21,187 nucleotides of DNA from Clostridia bacterium. GTDB taxonomy: Bacteria; Bacillota; Clostridia; Oscillospirales; Acutalibacteraceae. The position numbers and the translations under genes were made by a program. The stretch is taken from assembly GCA_017559885.1 (NCBI GenBank), contig JAFYQN010000056.1, positions 1 to 21,187 on the forward strand, given 5' to 3'. Below are positions 1 through 8,265 of the stretch, piece after piece; position 1 is the stretch's first letter; the number at the start of each line of letters is the position of its first letter. The notes beneath the pieces were generated by a model. That model did no database searches and was not told the DNA's origin. It worked only from the letters and a program-made list of their open reading frames with translations.

Positions 1-308
1 TAGGTATAATACGCTGTTACTACATCGTATTTGCCTGTAACCTTGTTTTCGCCCTCAACGGTTACACCGTCGCCACTCATTAGCAGATAATACTTCGAGT
101 CAGCCACAGGACAGGTAAACACGTCCACAACACCGCATATAATACGTATGTCATCGCCGACTACGGCAATTCTACCTGCCTTGCCAACGATATCGTAGTT
201 TACGGTGCCATCATCGCGCTCTACGCGTTTTGTAACGTATTTTAATTCCCTACCGTCAAAGGTTTTGAGCAATTGCTCGTTTTTGTTTTTCTTTTTGAAC
301 AAGCCCAT
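1..308 (-). CDS. Uncharacterised small protein, 3' part cut by window edge
   Basis: The reading frame opens with ATG at 306-308 and stays open to base 1, giving at least 102 residues with no stop, so the C-terminus is missing. The N-terminus is very basic (MGLFKKKNKNEQLLKTFDG). It is followed by alternating hydrophobic and polar stretches such as GRIAVVGDDIRIICGVVDVF and YYLLMSGDGVTVEG, which suggest a beta-rich soluble domain. I see no signal peptide, membrane segment or known catalytic motif, and I do not recognise the family. It starts 5 bases after the tyrS stop with no clear Shine-Dalgarno sequence, so translation is probably coupled to tyrS as the next gene of the nusB operon. It is a real gene by frame quality and position. 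Its function is unknown. Confidence 0.75.
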   Translation of the reverse strand, partial: MGLFKKKNKNEQLLKTFDGRELKYVTKRVERDDGTVNYDIVGKAGRIAVVGDDIRIICGVVDVFTCPVADSKYYLLMSGDGVTVEGENKVTGKYDVVTAYYT

Positions 309-313
309 AATTA

Positions 314-1537
314 TTATTCAACTACAAACTTGATTATAACCTTTTTACCCTTTTTAACAATAATGCCATCGGCAAAATCTTGGGGTGTAAATGACTGTGA
401 TGGGTTGGTTGCTTTTTCATCGCCAACCGATACGCCGCCCTGTGTTACAAGACGACGAGCCTCGCCGTTAGATGCCGCCATGCCGCCCTTTACCATAACT
501 GACAAAAGACCGATTTTGCCATCAACAAAGTCATCCGCGCCAAGTGTTACTGTAGGCATATTTTCGTGGCTACCTGCGCCTGCAAATACTGCGCGAGCGG
601 TTTCCTGAGCCTTGTTTGCCTCTTCTTCACCGTGAACAAGTTTGGTAAGCTCGTAAGCCAAGATTTCCTTAGCGGTGTTAAGCTGACTGCCTTCCCAAGC
701 GTCCATTTCGTCAATTTGCTCTAGTGGCAAGAATGTAAGCATACGGATACATTTAAGAACGTCAGCGTCACCAACGTTACGCCAGTATTGATAGAAATCG
801 TATGGAGAGGTCTTGTTTGGATCTAGCCATACTGCGCCACCAACAGTTTTACCCATCTTTTTACCTTCTGAGTTGAGAAGAAGTGTAATTGTCATAGCGT
901 GAGCATCTTTGCCTAGCTTTTTACGAATAAGTTCGGTACCACCAAGCATATTAGACCATTGGTCGTCGCCACCAAACTGCATATTACAACCGTACTCGTT
1001 AAACAAATGATAGAAGTCATATGACTGCATGATCATATAGTTAAACTCAAGGAAAGAAAGACCCTTTTCCATACGTTGCTCATAGCAACGAGCGCGAAGC
1101 ATATTGTTTACAGAGAAGTGTGCGCCAACCTCGCGAAGCATGTCAATATAGTTAAGACCCAAAAGCCAATCGGCATTGTTAACCATAATTGCCTTGTCTT
1201 CGCCAAACTCAATAAAGCGCTCCATTTGCTTTTTGAAACAGTCACAGTTGTGCTGGATTGTTTCGGCAGTCATCATGCTACGCATATCGGTTCTACCTGA
1301 AGGGTCACCGATGTATGCAGTACCACCACCGATAAGAACAACCGGCTTGTTGCCTGCCATTTGCAAACGCTTCATAAGGCAAAGCGCCATAAAATGACCA
1401 ACGTGCAAACTATCTGCAGTGGGGTCAAAACCAATGTAGAAGGTTGCTTTACCGTTGTTTACCATTTCTCTGATTTCTTTTTCATCTGTAACCTGCGCTA
1501 TGAGTCCGCGGGCTATAAGTTCTTCATAAATACCCAT
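314..1537 (-). CDS. tyrS: Tyrosyl-tRNA synthetase
   Basis: Class I aminoacyl-tRNA synthetase that activates tyrosine with ATP and charges tRNA-Tyr in the cytoplasm. The 407-residue product has the usual length. The N-terminal catalytic domain shows GFDPTADSLHVGH, which holds the HIGH motif (HVGH), then GGGTAYIGDPSGR, QFGGDDQWSNMLGG for tyrosine and tRNA acceptor recognition, and KKMGKTVGGA as the KMSKS loop. The C-terminal part (GGMAASNGEARRLVTQGGVSV) is the S4-like RNA-binding domain. I chose ATG at 1537 because AGGAG lies 11 bases upstream. A TTG seven codons earlier would put that site inside the gene. The start is one base after the recN stop, and the ribosome binding site sits in the last recN codons. 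There is no T-box leader, so control is through the operon promoter or read-through. Confidence 0.96.
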   Translation of the reverse strand: MGIYEELIARGLIAQVTDEKEIREMVNNGKATFYIGFDPTADSLHVGHFMALCLMKRLQMAGNKPVVLIGGGTAYIGDPSGRTDMRSMMTAETIQHNCDCFKKQMERFIEFGEDKAIMVNNADWLLGLNYIDMLREVGAHFSVNNMLRARCYEQRMEKGLSFLEFNYMIMQSYDFYHLFNEYGCNMQFGGDDQWSNMLGGTELIRKKLGKDAHAMTITLLLNSEGKKMGKTVGGAVWLDPNKTSPYDFYQYWRNVGDADVLKCIRMLTFLPLEQIDEMDAWEGSQLNTAKEILAYELTKLVHGEEEANKAQETARAVFAGAGSHENMPTVTLGADDFVDGKIGLLSVMVKGGMAASNGEARRLVTQGGVSVGDEKATNPSQSFTPQDFADGIIVKKGKKVIIKFVVE

Positions 1538-1538
1538 T

Positions 1539-3200
1539 TTATTTTTTACTCCTATCAAGCAATTCCTTTGCGGAATTGTATAATTTTTCGGTTAATTCGG
1601 TGCCCGACATTATACGGGCAATCTCACGAATTTGTTGCTCATAATCAAGCGATACCACGTTTGTATAAGTGCGAGAGTCCAACACGCTCTTTTCAATAAG
1701 CAAATGATTTTCGGCATACGCCGCAATTTGCGCAAGATGCGTAACGCAAATAACCTGACGGCTATCCGACACGCGTTGCAATTGCAGACCAACCTTATCC
1801 GCCGCGCGACCACTGATACCTGTGTCAATCTCGTCAAAAATGAGAGTATCAACATCATCCTTATCAGCAAGAACGCTCTTGATTGCAAGCATGGTACGAG
1901 AAAGCTCGCCGCCTGATGCAATCTTGTGCAAAGGTTTTACACTCTCGCCCGCGTTTGCGCTAATCAAAAACTCAACCGCATCGCAACCGTGACGAGTGTA
2001 CTTTTGGCGATTAACGTTTACCACAAACTTAACGTTTGGCATATCCAAATCGCAAAGCACGTCGCTAACCTGTCTAGAAAACTTGTCCGCCGCCGCAACA
2101 CGAGAAGCGGTTAGTTTTTCACCAAGGGACACTAAACGCTCGGTAGATGCATCTAGCTCGAGGGATAGCTCTTCAATACGCTTGTCAGAGCAGACAATTT
2201 GTTCTAATTCATTTCTTGCATTTTCAAGAAATGTGAGCATCTTTTGCTCATCGTCGCCGTATTTTAACATAAGGCGATGCAACGTGTCAAGCCTTTCACG
2301 TAACTTTTCGGCATCTAAATCGCGATATTCATCCGAATCGGCGAATGCGCGAATATCGGCATCCAATGTTTGCAATTCTGCAAACACTTCGGCAAGCTTG
2401 TCTGAAAACGATGATAACTCATCATTTTTTGCGGAATCAATAAATTTTTGCGCGTTTCTAACAAGAGAAATAGCGCCGTCAGCGCTCTCGCCGCCACCCA
2501 AGCAATACTGCGCATCGTTTAACGCGGAGAGTGTCTTTTCGTAATTTTCGGCTATGGAAAGTTTGCGCTTTATTTCATCTGTCTCGCCTATTGAAAGGTC
2601 GGCGTCTTCCAACTCTTTGATTTGATACTGTAGTATATCAATCCTACGTTGTTTTTCGCCTTCATCGGTTTCTTGGGAGTTTAGTTCGCGTCTGACGGAA
2701 TTAAAATGCTTAAACTCACTGTAATACTCGTCTAACAAGTTATTGTTTTCGGCTATCATATCAAGATAAATATAATAGTTGTCGGGGTCCAATAACTTTT
2801 GATTGTCGTGCTGTCCGTGTATGTTTATGAGATTTTTTGCAACTTCTTTTAATACAGTGGAAGTGGCAGGTCTGCCGTTTACCTTGATAGAACCGCCGCT
2901 TAAAGTAAGAGTTCTGGTGATAAGCAGATTACCGTCTACGTCAAGTTCAAAACCATTTTCCAAAAGTTGATTTTTGGCTTCTATAGACAAATCGCAAAAC
3001 AACGCCGATACAATCGCCTTGTCACAACCCGCTCTAATCAAATCCTTAGAGGTGCGCTCGCCAAGCACGGCATTTATAGCATCTATTATTATAGATTTAC
3101 CGGCTCCCGTTTCACCCGTTAACACGTTAAAGCCATCTTTAAAATCAATATCGGTTTTTTCGATTACTGCAATATTTTCTATATGCAATGATTTAATCAT
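1539..3200 (-). CDS. recN: DNA repair protein RecN
   Basis: SMC-like ATPase that acts early in recombinational repair of double-strand breaks. The 553-residue length is close to the usual 550-580. The N-terminal half-site has the Walker A motif GETGAGKS at residues 29-36. The middle part (about 150-370) is rich in charged heptads and is the coiled-coil arm. The C-terminal half-site carries the ABC signature SGGELSR and Walker B DTLIFDEIDTGISG, with the D and E at about 456-457, followed by the H-loop CVTHL. Both ATPase halves are intact. The start ATG lies 10 bases after the argR stop, with AAGG just upstream. The gene follows argR and precedes tyrS in the operon. The argR-recN pairing is typical of Bacillota. 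Confidence 0.97.
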   Translation of the reverse strand: MIKSLHIENIAVIEKTDIDFKDGFNVLTGETGAGKSIIIDAINAVLGERTSKDLIRAGCDKAIVSALFCDLSIEAKNQLLENGFELDVDGNLLITRTLTLSGGSIKVNGRPATSTVLKEVAKNLINIHGQHDNQKLLDPDNYYIYLDMIAENNNLLDEYYSEFKHFNSVRRELNSQETDEGEKQRRIDILQYQIKELEDADLSIGETDEIKRKLSIAENYEKTLSALNDAQYCLGGGESADGAISLVRNAQKFIDSAKNDELSSFSDKLAEVFAELQTLDADIRAFADSDEYRDLDAEKLRERLDTLHRLMLKYGDDEQKMLTFLENARNELEQIVCSDKRIEELSLELDASTERLVSLGEKLTASRVAAADKFSRQVSDVLCDLDMPNVKFVVNVNRQKYTRHGCDAVEFLISANAGESVKPLHKIASGGELSRTMLAIKSVLADKDDVDTLIFDEIDTGISGRAADKVGLQLQRVSDSRQVICVTHLAQIAAYAENHLLIEKSVLDSRTYTNVVSLDYEQQIREIARIMSGTELTEKLYNSAKELLDRSKK

Positions 3201-3210
3201 AAAAATTACC

Positions 3211-3663
3211 TTACATCATTTTTTTAAGTTCGTTTGTTAGTTGCATTGCCTGCGCTTCGCTACGGGTAACAATAAAAATTGTATCATCACCTGCTATTGT
3301 GCCAAGCATCATATCGTTATACATTGCGTCAAGTGCAACACAAACACTCGATGCCATACCTGCCATACACTTAATAACTACGTCGTTAAGCGCACAATCA
3401 ACGCTTGTTGCATAGCGCGAAAAAATCTCGCGAAAATGCGCAAAGGACTGTTTATCGTTGTCACGCAATTCGCTGCTAACATAACGGTAGTTTCCTTGGG
3501 CATCATGACCTTTTATAAGGCGAAGTTCTTTAATATCACGCGAAACGGTAGACTGCGTAACTTTAAAACCTGCCGCAAGAAGATAATTTTGTATATCGTC
3601 TTGGGTAAGTACTATGTTATTTGCAATTATTTCAAGAATTTTTTGTTGTCTGCGTTTTTTCAT
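3211..3663 (-). CDS. argR: Arginine repressor ArgR/AhrC
   Basis: Arginine-responsive transcription factor of 150 residues, the normal length. The N-terminal winged helix-turn-helix (residues 1-70) includes TQSTVSRDIKELRL, the DNA-recognition helix typical of the family. The C-terminal hexamerisation and arginine-binding domain ends with GTIAGDDTIFIV, which holds the paired aspartates that contact arginine in the family. The start ATG follows the nadK TAA by two bases. An AAGGAG site sits in the last nadK codons 13 bases upstream. In known species ArgR represses arginine biosynthesis and may activate catabolism. No arginine genes lie in this window, so its targets are elsewhere. Its place between nadK and recN is conserved in Clostridia and Bacilli. 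Confidence 0.96.
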   Translation of the reverse strand: MKKRRQQKILEIIANNIVLTQDDIQNYLLAAGFKVTQSTVSRDIKELRLIKGHDAQGNYRYVSSELRDNDKQSFAHFREIFSRYATSVDCALNDVVIKCMAGMASSVCVALDAMYNDMMLGTIAGDDTIFIVTRSEAQAMQLTNELKKMM

Positions 3664-3665
3664 TT

Positions 3666-4517
3666 TTATTTACTGCTCCTTGCATCACGGAATTTAAGTG
3701 ATAGTGTGCGATAAAATGAACGCTCGTTTAGTCTTACAAGTTTTACGGCGTTGGTTGATTTTGTAATATAAATTTCGGTAAAGGGTTTAATGTTTAAAAC
3801 CTTTCTACCATCTACCGACAAGCAAATGTCTGTACGTTTTTTTGAGAACGCTTTAAGTTTTATAGTTTTGTCGGCGCTAACAAGCATTGGTTTTGCCGCT
3901 AAAGAGTGCGAACAAATAGGCGTAAGACAAACGCACTTCATTGAAGGGTCAATAACCGGTCCTCCTGCGGACATTGAATAAGCAGTCGACCCTGTGGGTG
4001 TTGCCGCGATCAGACCGTCCGCATGATAGGTAATAACGTCGCCTGCATCAACAGAAGCCGTAACGTCAATTATACGCGAAAGATAACCGCTACTAATAAC
4101 GGCGTCATTAAGCGCCTCAAACTCGCCTACAACGTTACCGTTTTCTTTAACGGTAATGCTAAGCATCATACGTTCTTCAATTGTGTATTCGCCGCTTGCT
4201 AATTTTGAGAGCAAATTATACTCGTTTTGCTCGATATCAGCAAGATACCCTACTCGACCTGCATTCATACCTAAAACGGGTTTTCCGTCACTTGCTGCGC
4301 GCTTTGCAAAGCGAATAATTGTACCGTCGCCACCGATTGTTACAATAACGTCCGCTATTTTATAAAGTTCATCATAAGAAGCGTGCTCGTATCCTGCACA
4401 ACAAATATCGTCGGGCAAATATGCCGTTATGCCACATTCTTTAAAAAACGTCGCCATTTTTTCAACAGTTTCAGACGAACCGCGTTTGTCAAGATTTGGT
4501 ATTACTGCTACTATCAT
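3666..4517 (-). CDS. nadK: NAD kinase
   Basis: Phosphorylates NAD+ to NADP+ using ATP or polyphosphate, and is the only route to NADP in most bacteria. The 283-residue protein has the diagnostic GGDGT motif (residues 62-66), in which the Asp is catalytic. It also has the NAD-contacting ND pair (LNDAV, about 137-138) and the glycine-rich loop TPTGSTAYSMSAGGPV (about 173-188). The C-terminal beta-sandwich is complete, including SVDGRKV. The ATG overlaps the tlyA TGA as ATGA, and an AGGAGG ribosome binding site lies in the tlyA tail, so the two are translationally coupled. NADPH supply also suits the NADPH-using Ddh encoded divergently nearby, although that link is only inferred. Confidence 0.97.
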   Translation of the reverse strand: MIVAVIPNLDKRGSSETVEKMATFFKECGITAYLPDDICCAGYEHASYDELYKIADVIVTIGGDGTIIRFAKRAASDGKPVLGMNAGRVGYLADIEQNEYNLLSKLASGEYTIEERMMLSITVKENGNVVGEFEALNDAVISSGYLSRIIDVTASVDAGDVITYHADGLIAATPTGSTAYSMSAGGPVIDPSMKCVCLTPICSHSLAAKPMLVSADKTIKLKAFSKKRTDICLSVDGRKVLNIKPFTEIYITKSTNAVKLVRLNERSFYRTLSLKFRDARSSK

Positions 4518-5329
4518 TGCGCACCCTCCTTTAAAGCATTATATGATGCCTCAACAACATCAATTGCGTTATACTCGGCAATTTGAGGATTATCATCCTT
4601 TTGAATATAACACAAATATTCTATATTACCTTCAGGACCTTTTATAGGTGAAAAATCGAGTCCCAAAAGTGAGAATTTATTTTCATTAACTAAAGATATT
4701 ATCTTTTCAATTACGGCGATATGCACGTTTTTATCACGTACAACACCTTTTTTACCAACGTTTTCTTTGCCGGCCTCAAACTGTGGCTTAATAAGACAAA
4801 CTGCGCGACCACCATCTTTAAGTAATGTTCGCATAACGGGTATAATAAGCGATAATGATATAAAAGAAACGTCAACCGACGCAAAATCCAATTCGTCGGG
4901 TACCTGTTCACGAGTTACGTATCTAAAATTTGTGCGTTCAAGATTTATAACTCGCTCGTCGGTACGAAGTTTCCAAGCAAGTTGACCGTAACCTACATCA
5001 ATTGAATATACCTTTTTTGCGCCGTTTTGGAGCATACAGTCGGTAAAACCGCCTGTTGACGCGCCTATATCCGCGCAAATGCAATCATCAAGCGATATAT
5101 TAAAACTTTTCATAGCTTTTTCAAGTTTGAGTCCGCCACGACTTACATATATTAGTGTTTCGCCACGCACTTCAATAGTATCGTCAGGTTTTATGGTATC
5201 CCCAGCTTTATCGCATTTTTGATTATTTACATAAACAATACCCGACATTATGATTGCCTTGGCCTTTTCACGACTTTCGGCAAAACCGCGCGACACCAAC
5301 GCGCAATCTAATCTTTCTTTTGCTGCCAT
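4514..5329 (-). CDS. tlyA: TlyA-family rRNA 2'-O-methyltransferase
   Basis: Member of the TlyA/hemolysin A family, which 2'-O-methylates cytidines in 16S and sometimes 23S rRNA with S-adenosylmethionine. The 271-residue protein has an N-terminal S4 RNA-binding domain (residues 4-65, RLDCALVSRGFAESREKAKA). An FtsJ-like Rossmann methyltransferase domain follows, with the SAM loop DIGASTGGFTD at 87-97. The residues expected for the K-D-K-E methyl-transfer set include K68, D153 (VDVSF) and K181 (LIKPQFEAG). The start ATG is three bases after the dxs stop, with AAAGGA about 7 bases upstream. The older name 'hemolysin' is probably not its main role. The position between dxs and nadK is the standard Bacillota arrangement. 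Confidence 0.94.
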   Translation of the reverse strand: MAAKERLDCALVSRGFAESREKAKAIIMSGIVYVNNQKCDKAGDTIKPDDTIEVRGETLIYVSRGGLKLEKAMKSFNISLDDCICADIGASTGGFTDCMLQNGAKKVYSIDVGYGQLAWKLRTDERVINLERTNFRYVTREQVPDELDFASVDVSFISLSLIIPVMRTLLKDGGRAVCLIKPQFEAGKENVGKKGVVRDKNVHIAVIEKIISLVNENKFSLLGLDFSPIKGPEGNIEYLCYIQKDDNPQIAEYNAIDVVEASYNALKEGAQ

Positions 5330-5332
5330 TGT

Positions 5333-7156
5333 TTAATCCTTTACAATTTCTATCATAGACTCGGTATCGAGATTATATTTTTTAAGCGCCGACGGTATGG
5401 TTGATGAACCGACAAACTCATTACCTATTGCGTAAATACTATATTTTCCGTCAAAATTGTTTTGAATAAGTCGGCTACCAATATGCTCGGCAATACCGCC
5501 CGAGAGTATACCCTCTTCAAAGAAATAAACCTCTTTATATTTCGACAATAATTGGACTATTTCATCCTCAATCGGGTAAACTTTGTTAAGTTTTATAACG
5601 TCGGTATCATCAAGTGCCTTTTGCGCTTCAATTGCATTTGAAAAAATTCTACCATAGGTTACAATTGCCTTACTACCTTTTTGTGAACAAACGGTATAAT
5701 TACCGCTTATTTCACCTTCAAAATTATTGTTTTCAACTCCACGGGGATAGCGAATAACGCTAATTTCCTTTTTATCGGCGGTATCGATAATCATCTTTTT
5801 AAGTTCATTGTAATAACAAGGTGAATAAATGTTGACGTTAGGTATAGTAGATAAATACGCAACATCAAACACACCTTGATGACTCTCACCGTCATCGCCT
5901 ACAATACCCGCTCTGTCAACAAGTAGTTTAACTGGCACGTTAGCGATTGCCGCATCGTGTAACACCTGGTCGTAACCACGTTGCAAAAATGTTGAATAAA
6001 CCGCAAAATACGGTATCATTCCGCCCGAGGCAAGACCTGCCGCAAAGGTTACGGCATGTTGCTCGGCAATGCCGACGTCAAAAAATCTTGATTTATATTT
6101 TGCGGCAAATTCTTGTAGACCTGTACCTTCGGTCATTGCTGCAGTAATAGCGCAAACGTTTTTATTGTTTGCGGCAAGTTGACATAGCGCTTCGCCTGCT
6201 ATATCTGAATAGGATTTATTTGTAGCGCAACCTTTACCTTTTTGAACATCAAATGCCGATACGCCGTGATAATCTTTGGGTTGATTTTCGGCATAGGTAT
6301 ATCCTTTACCTTTGGTGGTCACAACGTGAACAAGCGTTGGTCGGTTATAACTTTTTGCGATAGCAAATAAACTTTCCATCGATTCGGTATCGTGACCATT
6401 TACAGGTCCTAAGTAATTAAATCCAAGACTTGTAAAAATGTTATTCTTGTAAACAAAGGTTTTAAACGCTTCTTTAACAGAGAAAATAACGTTATGAATC
6501 GGTTTGCCTATAACGGGAATTTTTAAAAGAATATTGCTTATCGCAAATTTCATTTTATGATAACCCTTGCGATTACGCATTTTTGTAAATGCGCGTGGCA
6601 TTGCGCCAACGTTTTTGGATATAGACATTTTATTATCGTTAAGAACAACGATAAAGTTTCCTTTTTTTGCGCCGGCGTTATTTAGCGCTTCGTATGCCAT
6701 ACCACCTGTCATTGCGCCGTCGCCAATAACGGCAACCGCAGTACCGCCGCCTAATATGGATTTTGCTTTATAAATGCCATACGCCGCAGAAATAGAATTA
6801 CTGCTGTGTCCCGTAACAAATGGGTCGTGCTCGCTCTCTTGGGGGCGCATAAAACCAGAAATACCACCCTCTTGACGAAGAGTGCCAAAACGGTCAAGTC
6901 TACCTGTGAGTAACTTGTGCGCGTAGGACTGATGACCAACGTCAAAAATTATAGCATCATCGGGCGAAGAAAAAACACGGTGTAAAGCAACGGTCAGTTC
7001 AACTGCGCCAAGATTTGAAGCAAGATGCCCACCGTTTTTTGAAACAACGTCAATTATTTCATTGCGTATTTCACTACACAATAAATCCACTTCACCTTTA
7101 TTAAGCTTTTTAATATCTTTGGGTGAATTAATTTTATTTAAAATTTTGTATTCCAA
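5333..7156 (-). CDS. dxs: 1-Deoxy-D-xylulose-5-phosphate synthase
   Basis: Thiamine-diphosphate enzyme that condenses pyruvate and glyceraldehyde 3-phosphate to DXP, the entry step of the MEP isoprenoid pathway. I chose the TTG at 7154-7156, giving 607 residues, because AAAGGAAG lies 7 bases upstream and the product then starts near the conserved INSPKDIKKL. A TTG ten codons earlier (7186) overlaps ispA, leaves this site internal and has no ribosome binding site. Visible motifs are the GHQSYAHK histidine (about 75), the TPP/Mg2+ site GDGAMTGG (about 145-152) with its Asn in VLNDNKMS, and the transketolase pyrimidine-binding domain with the catalytic Glu in GIAEQHAVTFAAG (about 365). A transketolase C-terminal domain completes it. 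It follows ispA by 13 bases, which pairs precursor supply with prenyl chain elongation. Confidence 0.96.
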   Translation of the reverse strand: MEYKILNKINSPKDIKKLNKGEVDLLCSEIRNEIIDVVSKNGGHLASNLGAVELTVALHRVFSSPDDAIIFDVGHQSYAHKLLTGRLDRFGTLRQEGGISGFMRPQESEHDPFVTGHSSNSISAAYGIYKAKSILGGGTAVAVIGDGAMTGGMAYEALNNAGAKKGNFIVVLNDNKMSISKNVGAMPRAFTKMRNRKGYHKMKFAISNILLKIPVIGKPIHNVIFSVKEAFKTFVYKNNIFTSLGFNYLGPVNGHDTESMESLFAIAKSYNRPTLVHVVTTKGKGYTYAENQPKDYHGVSAFDVQKGKGCATNKSYSDIAGEALCQLAANNKNVCAITAAMTEGTGLQEFAAKYKSRFFDVGIAEQHAVTFAAGLASGGMIPYFAVYSTFLQRGYDQVLHDAAIANVPVKLLVDRAGIVGDDGESHQGVFDVAYLSTIPNVNIYSPCYYNELKKMIIDTADKKEISVIRYPRGVENNNFEGEISGNYTVCSQKGSKAIVTYGRIFSNAIEAQKALDDTDVIKLNKVYPIEDEIVQLLSKYKEVYFFEEGILSGGIAEHIGSRLIQNNFDGKYSIYAIGNEFVGSSTIPSALKKYNLDTESMIEIVKD

Positions 7157-7169
7157 AATAAAACTTCCT

Positions 7170-8045
7170 TTAATAATTACGTTCAAGCAAATATGCCGCT
7201 AACGCTTTAAGTCGTGTAGCATCACCGTCAAAATGTTCTAAACATTCGTATGCTTCATCGGTATATTTTTTTGCGAGTTCTCGACAATATTCGACACCAA
7301 GACGCACGGCAATAGTGTCTTTGTTGTTCTTTTCATCGCTACCTACAGGTTTACCAAGTGTTTTTGCGTCACCTGTACTGTCAAGAATATCGTCAATAAT
7401 TTGAAACGCTACGCCCAATTTTTCACCAAATTTTTCTGCAATAGCAACAAGTTCGTCATCGGCGCCTGCAAGTATGCAACCAATAGCGCAAGCGGTTTTA
7501 AGCAAAGCGCCTGTTTTAAGACGGTACATTTCAAACAAAACGTCATCATCAGATTTTGTATTGTCGCCAATATCAATAACCTGACCGCCAATCATACCTG
7601 CTACACCTGCCGATGCTGCAAGATGCGCAACTGCTTTTACAACGTTTTCCGCAGGTATGCCCTTTGTTTTTGCGGCAATACTAAACGCTTCTGTAAGCAG
7701 TGCGTCACCACAAAGCAATGCCATACTTTCGCCGTATGCCTTGTGGCACGATGGTTTACCACGACGCATATCGTCATTATCCATACAAGGAAGATCGTCG
7801 TGAACAAGTGAATAGGAATGTATCATTTCAAGAGCGCATGCAAGATTATAGGCGCAATCATCGTCTTTTCCGCATAGTTTATAAAATTCGAGAAGTAATA
7901 CGGGTCTTATACGTTTACCACCGTTTAAAACCGAATAACGACACGCGTTTAAAACCTCGTCATAAAGTTGACCACTTTCAGCGAGAATAATATCAAAACG
8001 CGAATCCAACTTAAGTTGGTAATCTTTTAACATTTCATTAACCAT
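7170..8045 (-). CDS. ispA: Farnesyl/geranyl-type polyprenyl diphosphate synthase
   Basis: Head-to-tail (E)-prenyl diphosphate synthase that condenses IPP with DMAPP or GPP, probably to farnesyl diphosphate. It has 291 residues from ATG at 8045. I prefer this start because GAGGAG is 8 bases upstream, whereas the GTG at 8054 abuts that site. The first Asp-rich motif is DDLPCMD (D83, D84, D89) followed by RRGKPSCHK. The second is QIIDDILD at about 215-222. GGKRIRPVL near residue 42 is the IPP-binding lysine/arginine region. Alanine and serine rather than bulky aromatics lie just before the first motif (MIHSYSLVHDD). Exact chain length cannot be settled by eye, so geranylgeranyl synthase is possible. 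It starts 5 bases after the xseB stop. Confidence 0.93.
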   Translation of the reverse strand: MVNEMLKDYQLKLDSRFDIILAESGQLYDEVLNACRYSVLNGGKRIRPVLLLEFYKLCGKDDDCAYNLACALEMIHSYSLVHDDLPCMDNDDMRRGKPSCHKAYGESMALLCGDALLTEAFSIAAKTKGIPAENVVKAVAHLAASAGVAGMIGGQVIDIGDNTKSDDDVLFEMYRLKTGALLKTACAIGCILAGADDELVAIAEKFGEKLGVAFQIIDDILDSTGDAKTLGKPVGSDEKNNKDTIAVRLGVEYCRELAKKYTDEAYECLEHFDGDATRLKALAAYLLERNY

Positions 8046-8050
8046 TATTT

Positions 8051-8251
8051 TCACTCCTCTTCGGCTTTGCTTAGCGAAATAATTCTTTGTTTTGCCGCCT
8101 CAAGATAATCTGAACAGTCTTTTGAAAGTTTTACGCCTTTTTCAAATAACGCGATTGAATCTTCAAGAGATATCTGTTCATTTTCAAGACTGTTTGCTAT
8201 TTTTTCTAATTCTTTTATTGATTTTTCAAAATCAAAATCTTTTGAAATCAT
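8051..8251 (-). CDS. xseB: Exodeoxyribonuclease VII small subunit
   Basis: Small helical subunit that coats the long arms of XseA in exonuclease VII, the single-strand DNA exonuclease. The 66-residue product is within the family range. It shows the typical pattern DFEKSIKELEKIANSLEN, then SLEDSIALFEKGVKLSKDC, an antiparallel pair of amphipathic helices. It starts 14 bases after the xseA stop, with a modest AGGGGAA ribosome binding site. Its TGA lies 5 bases before the ispA start. Co-transcription with the large subunit fits the obligate complex. Confidence 0.95.
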   Translation of the reverse strand: MISKDFDFEKSIKELEKIANSLENEQISLEDSIALFEKGVKLSKDCSDYLEAAKQRIISLSKAEEE

Positions 8252-8265
8252 AAAAATTCCCCTGC

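Noticed and set aside
1538..1560. T-box leader for tyrS
   Set aside because: recN ends one base before tyrS, so there is no room for a T-box.
1996..2544. Serine-rich open frame of 182 codons opposite recN
   Set aside because: It is antisense to a fully conserved recN and has shadow-like composition (long serine and asparagine runs). No ribosome binding site is seen.
3241..3714. Cys/Asn-rich open frame of 157 codons opposite argR
   Set aside because: It is antisense to an intact argR and its composition is typical of a reverse-strand shadow.
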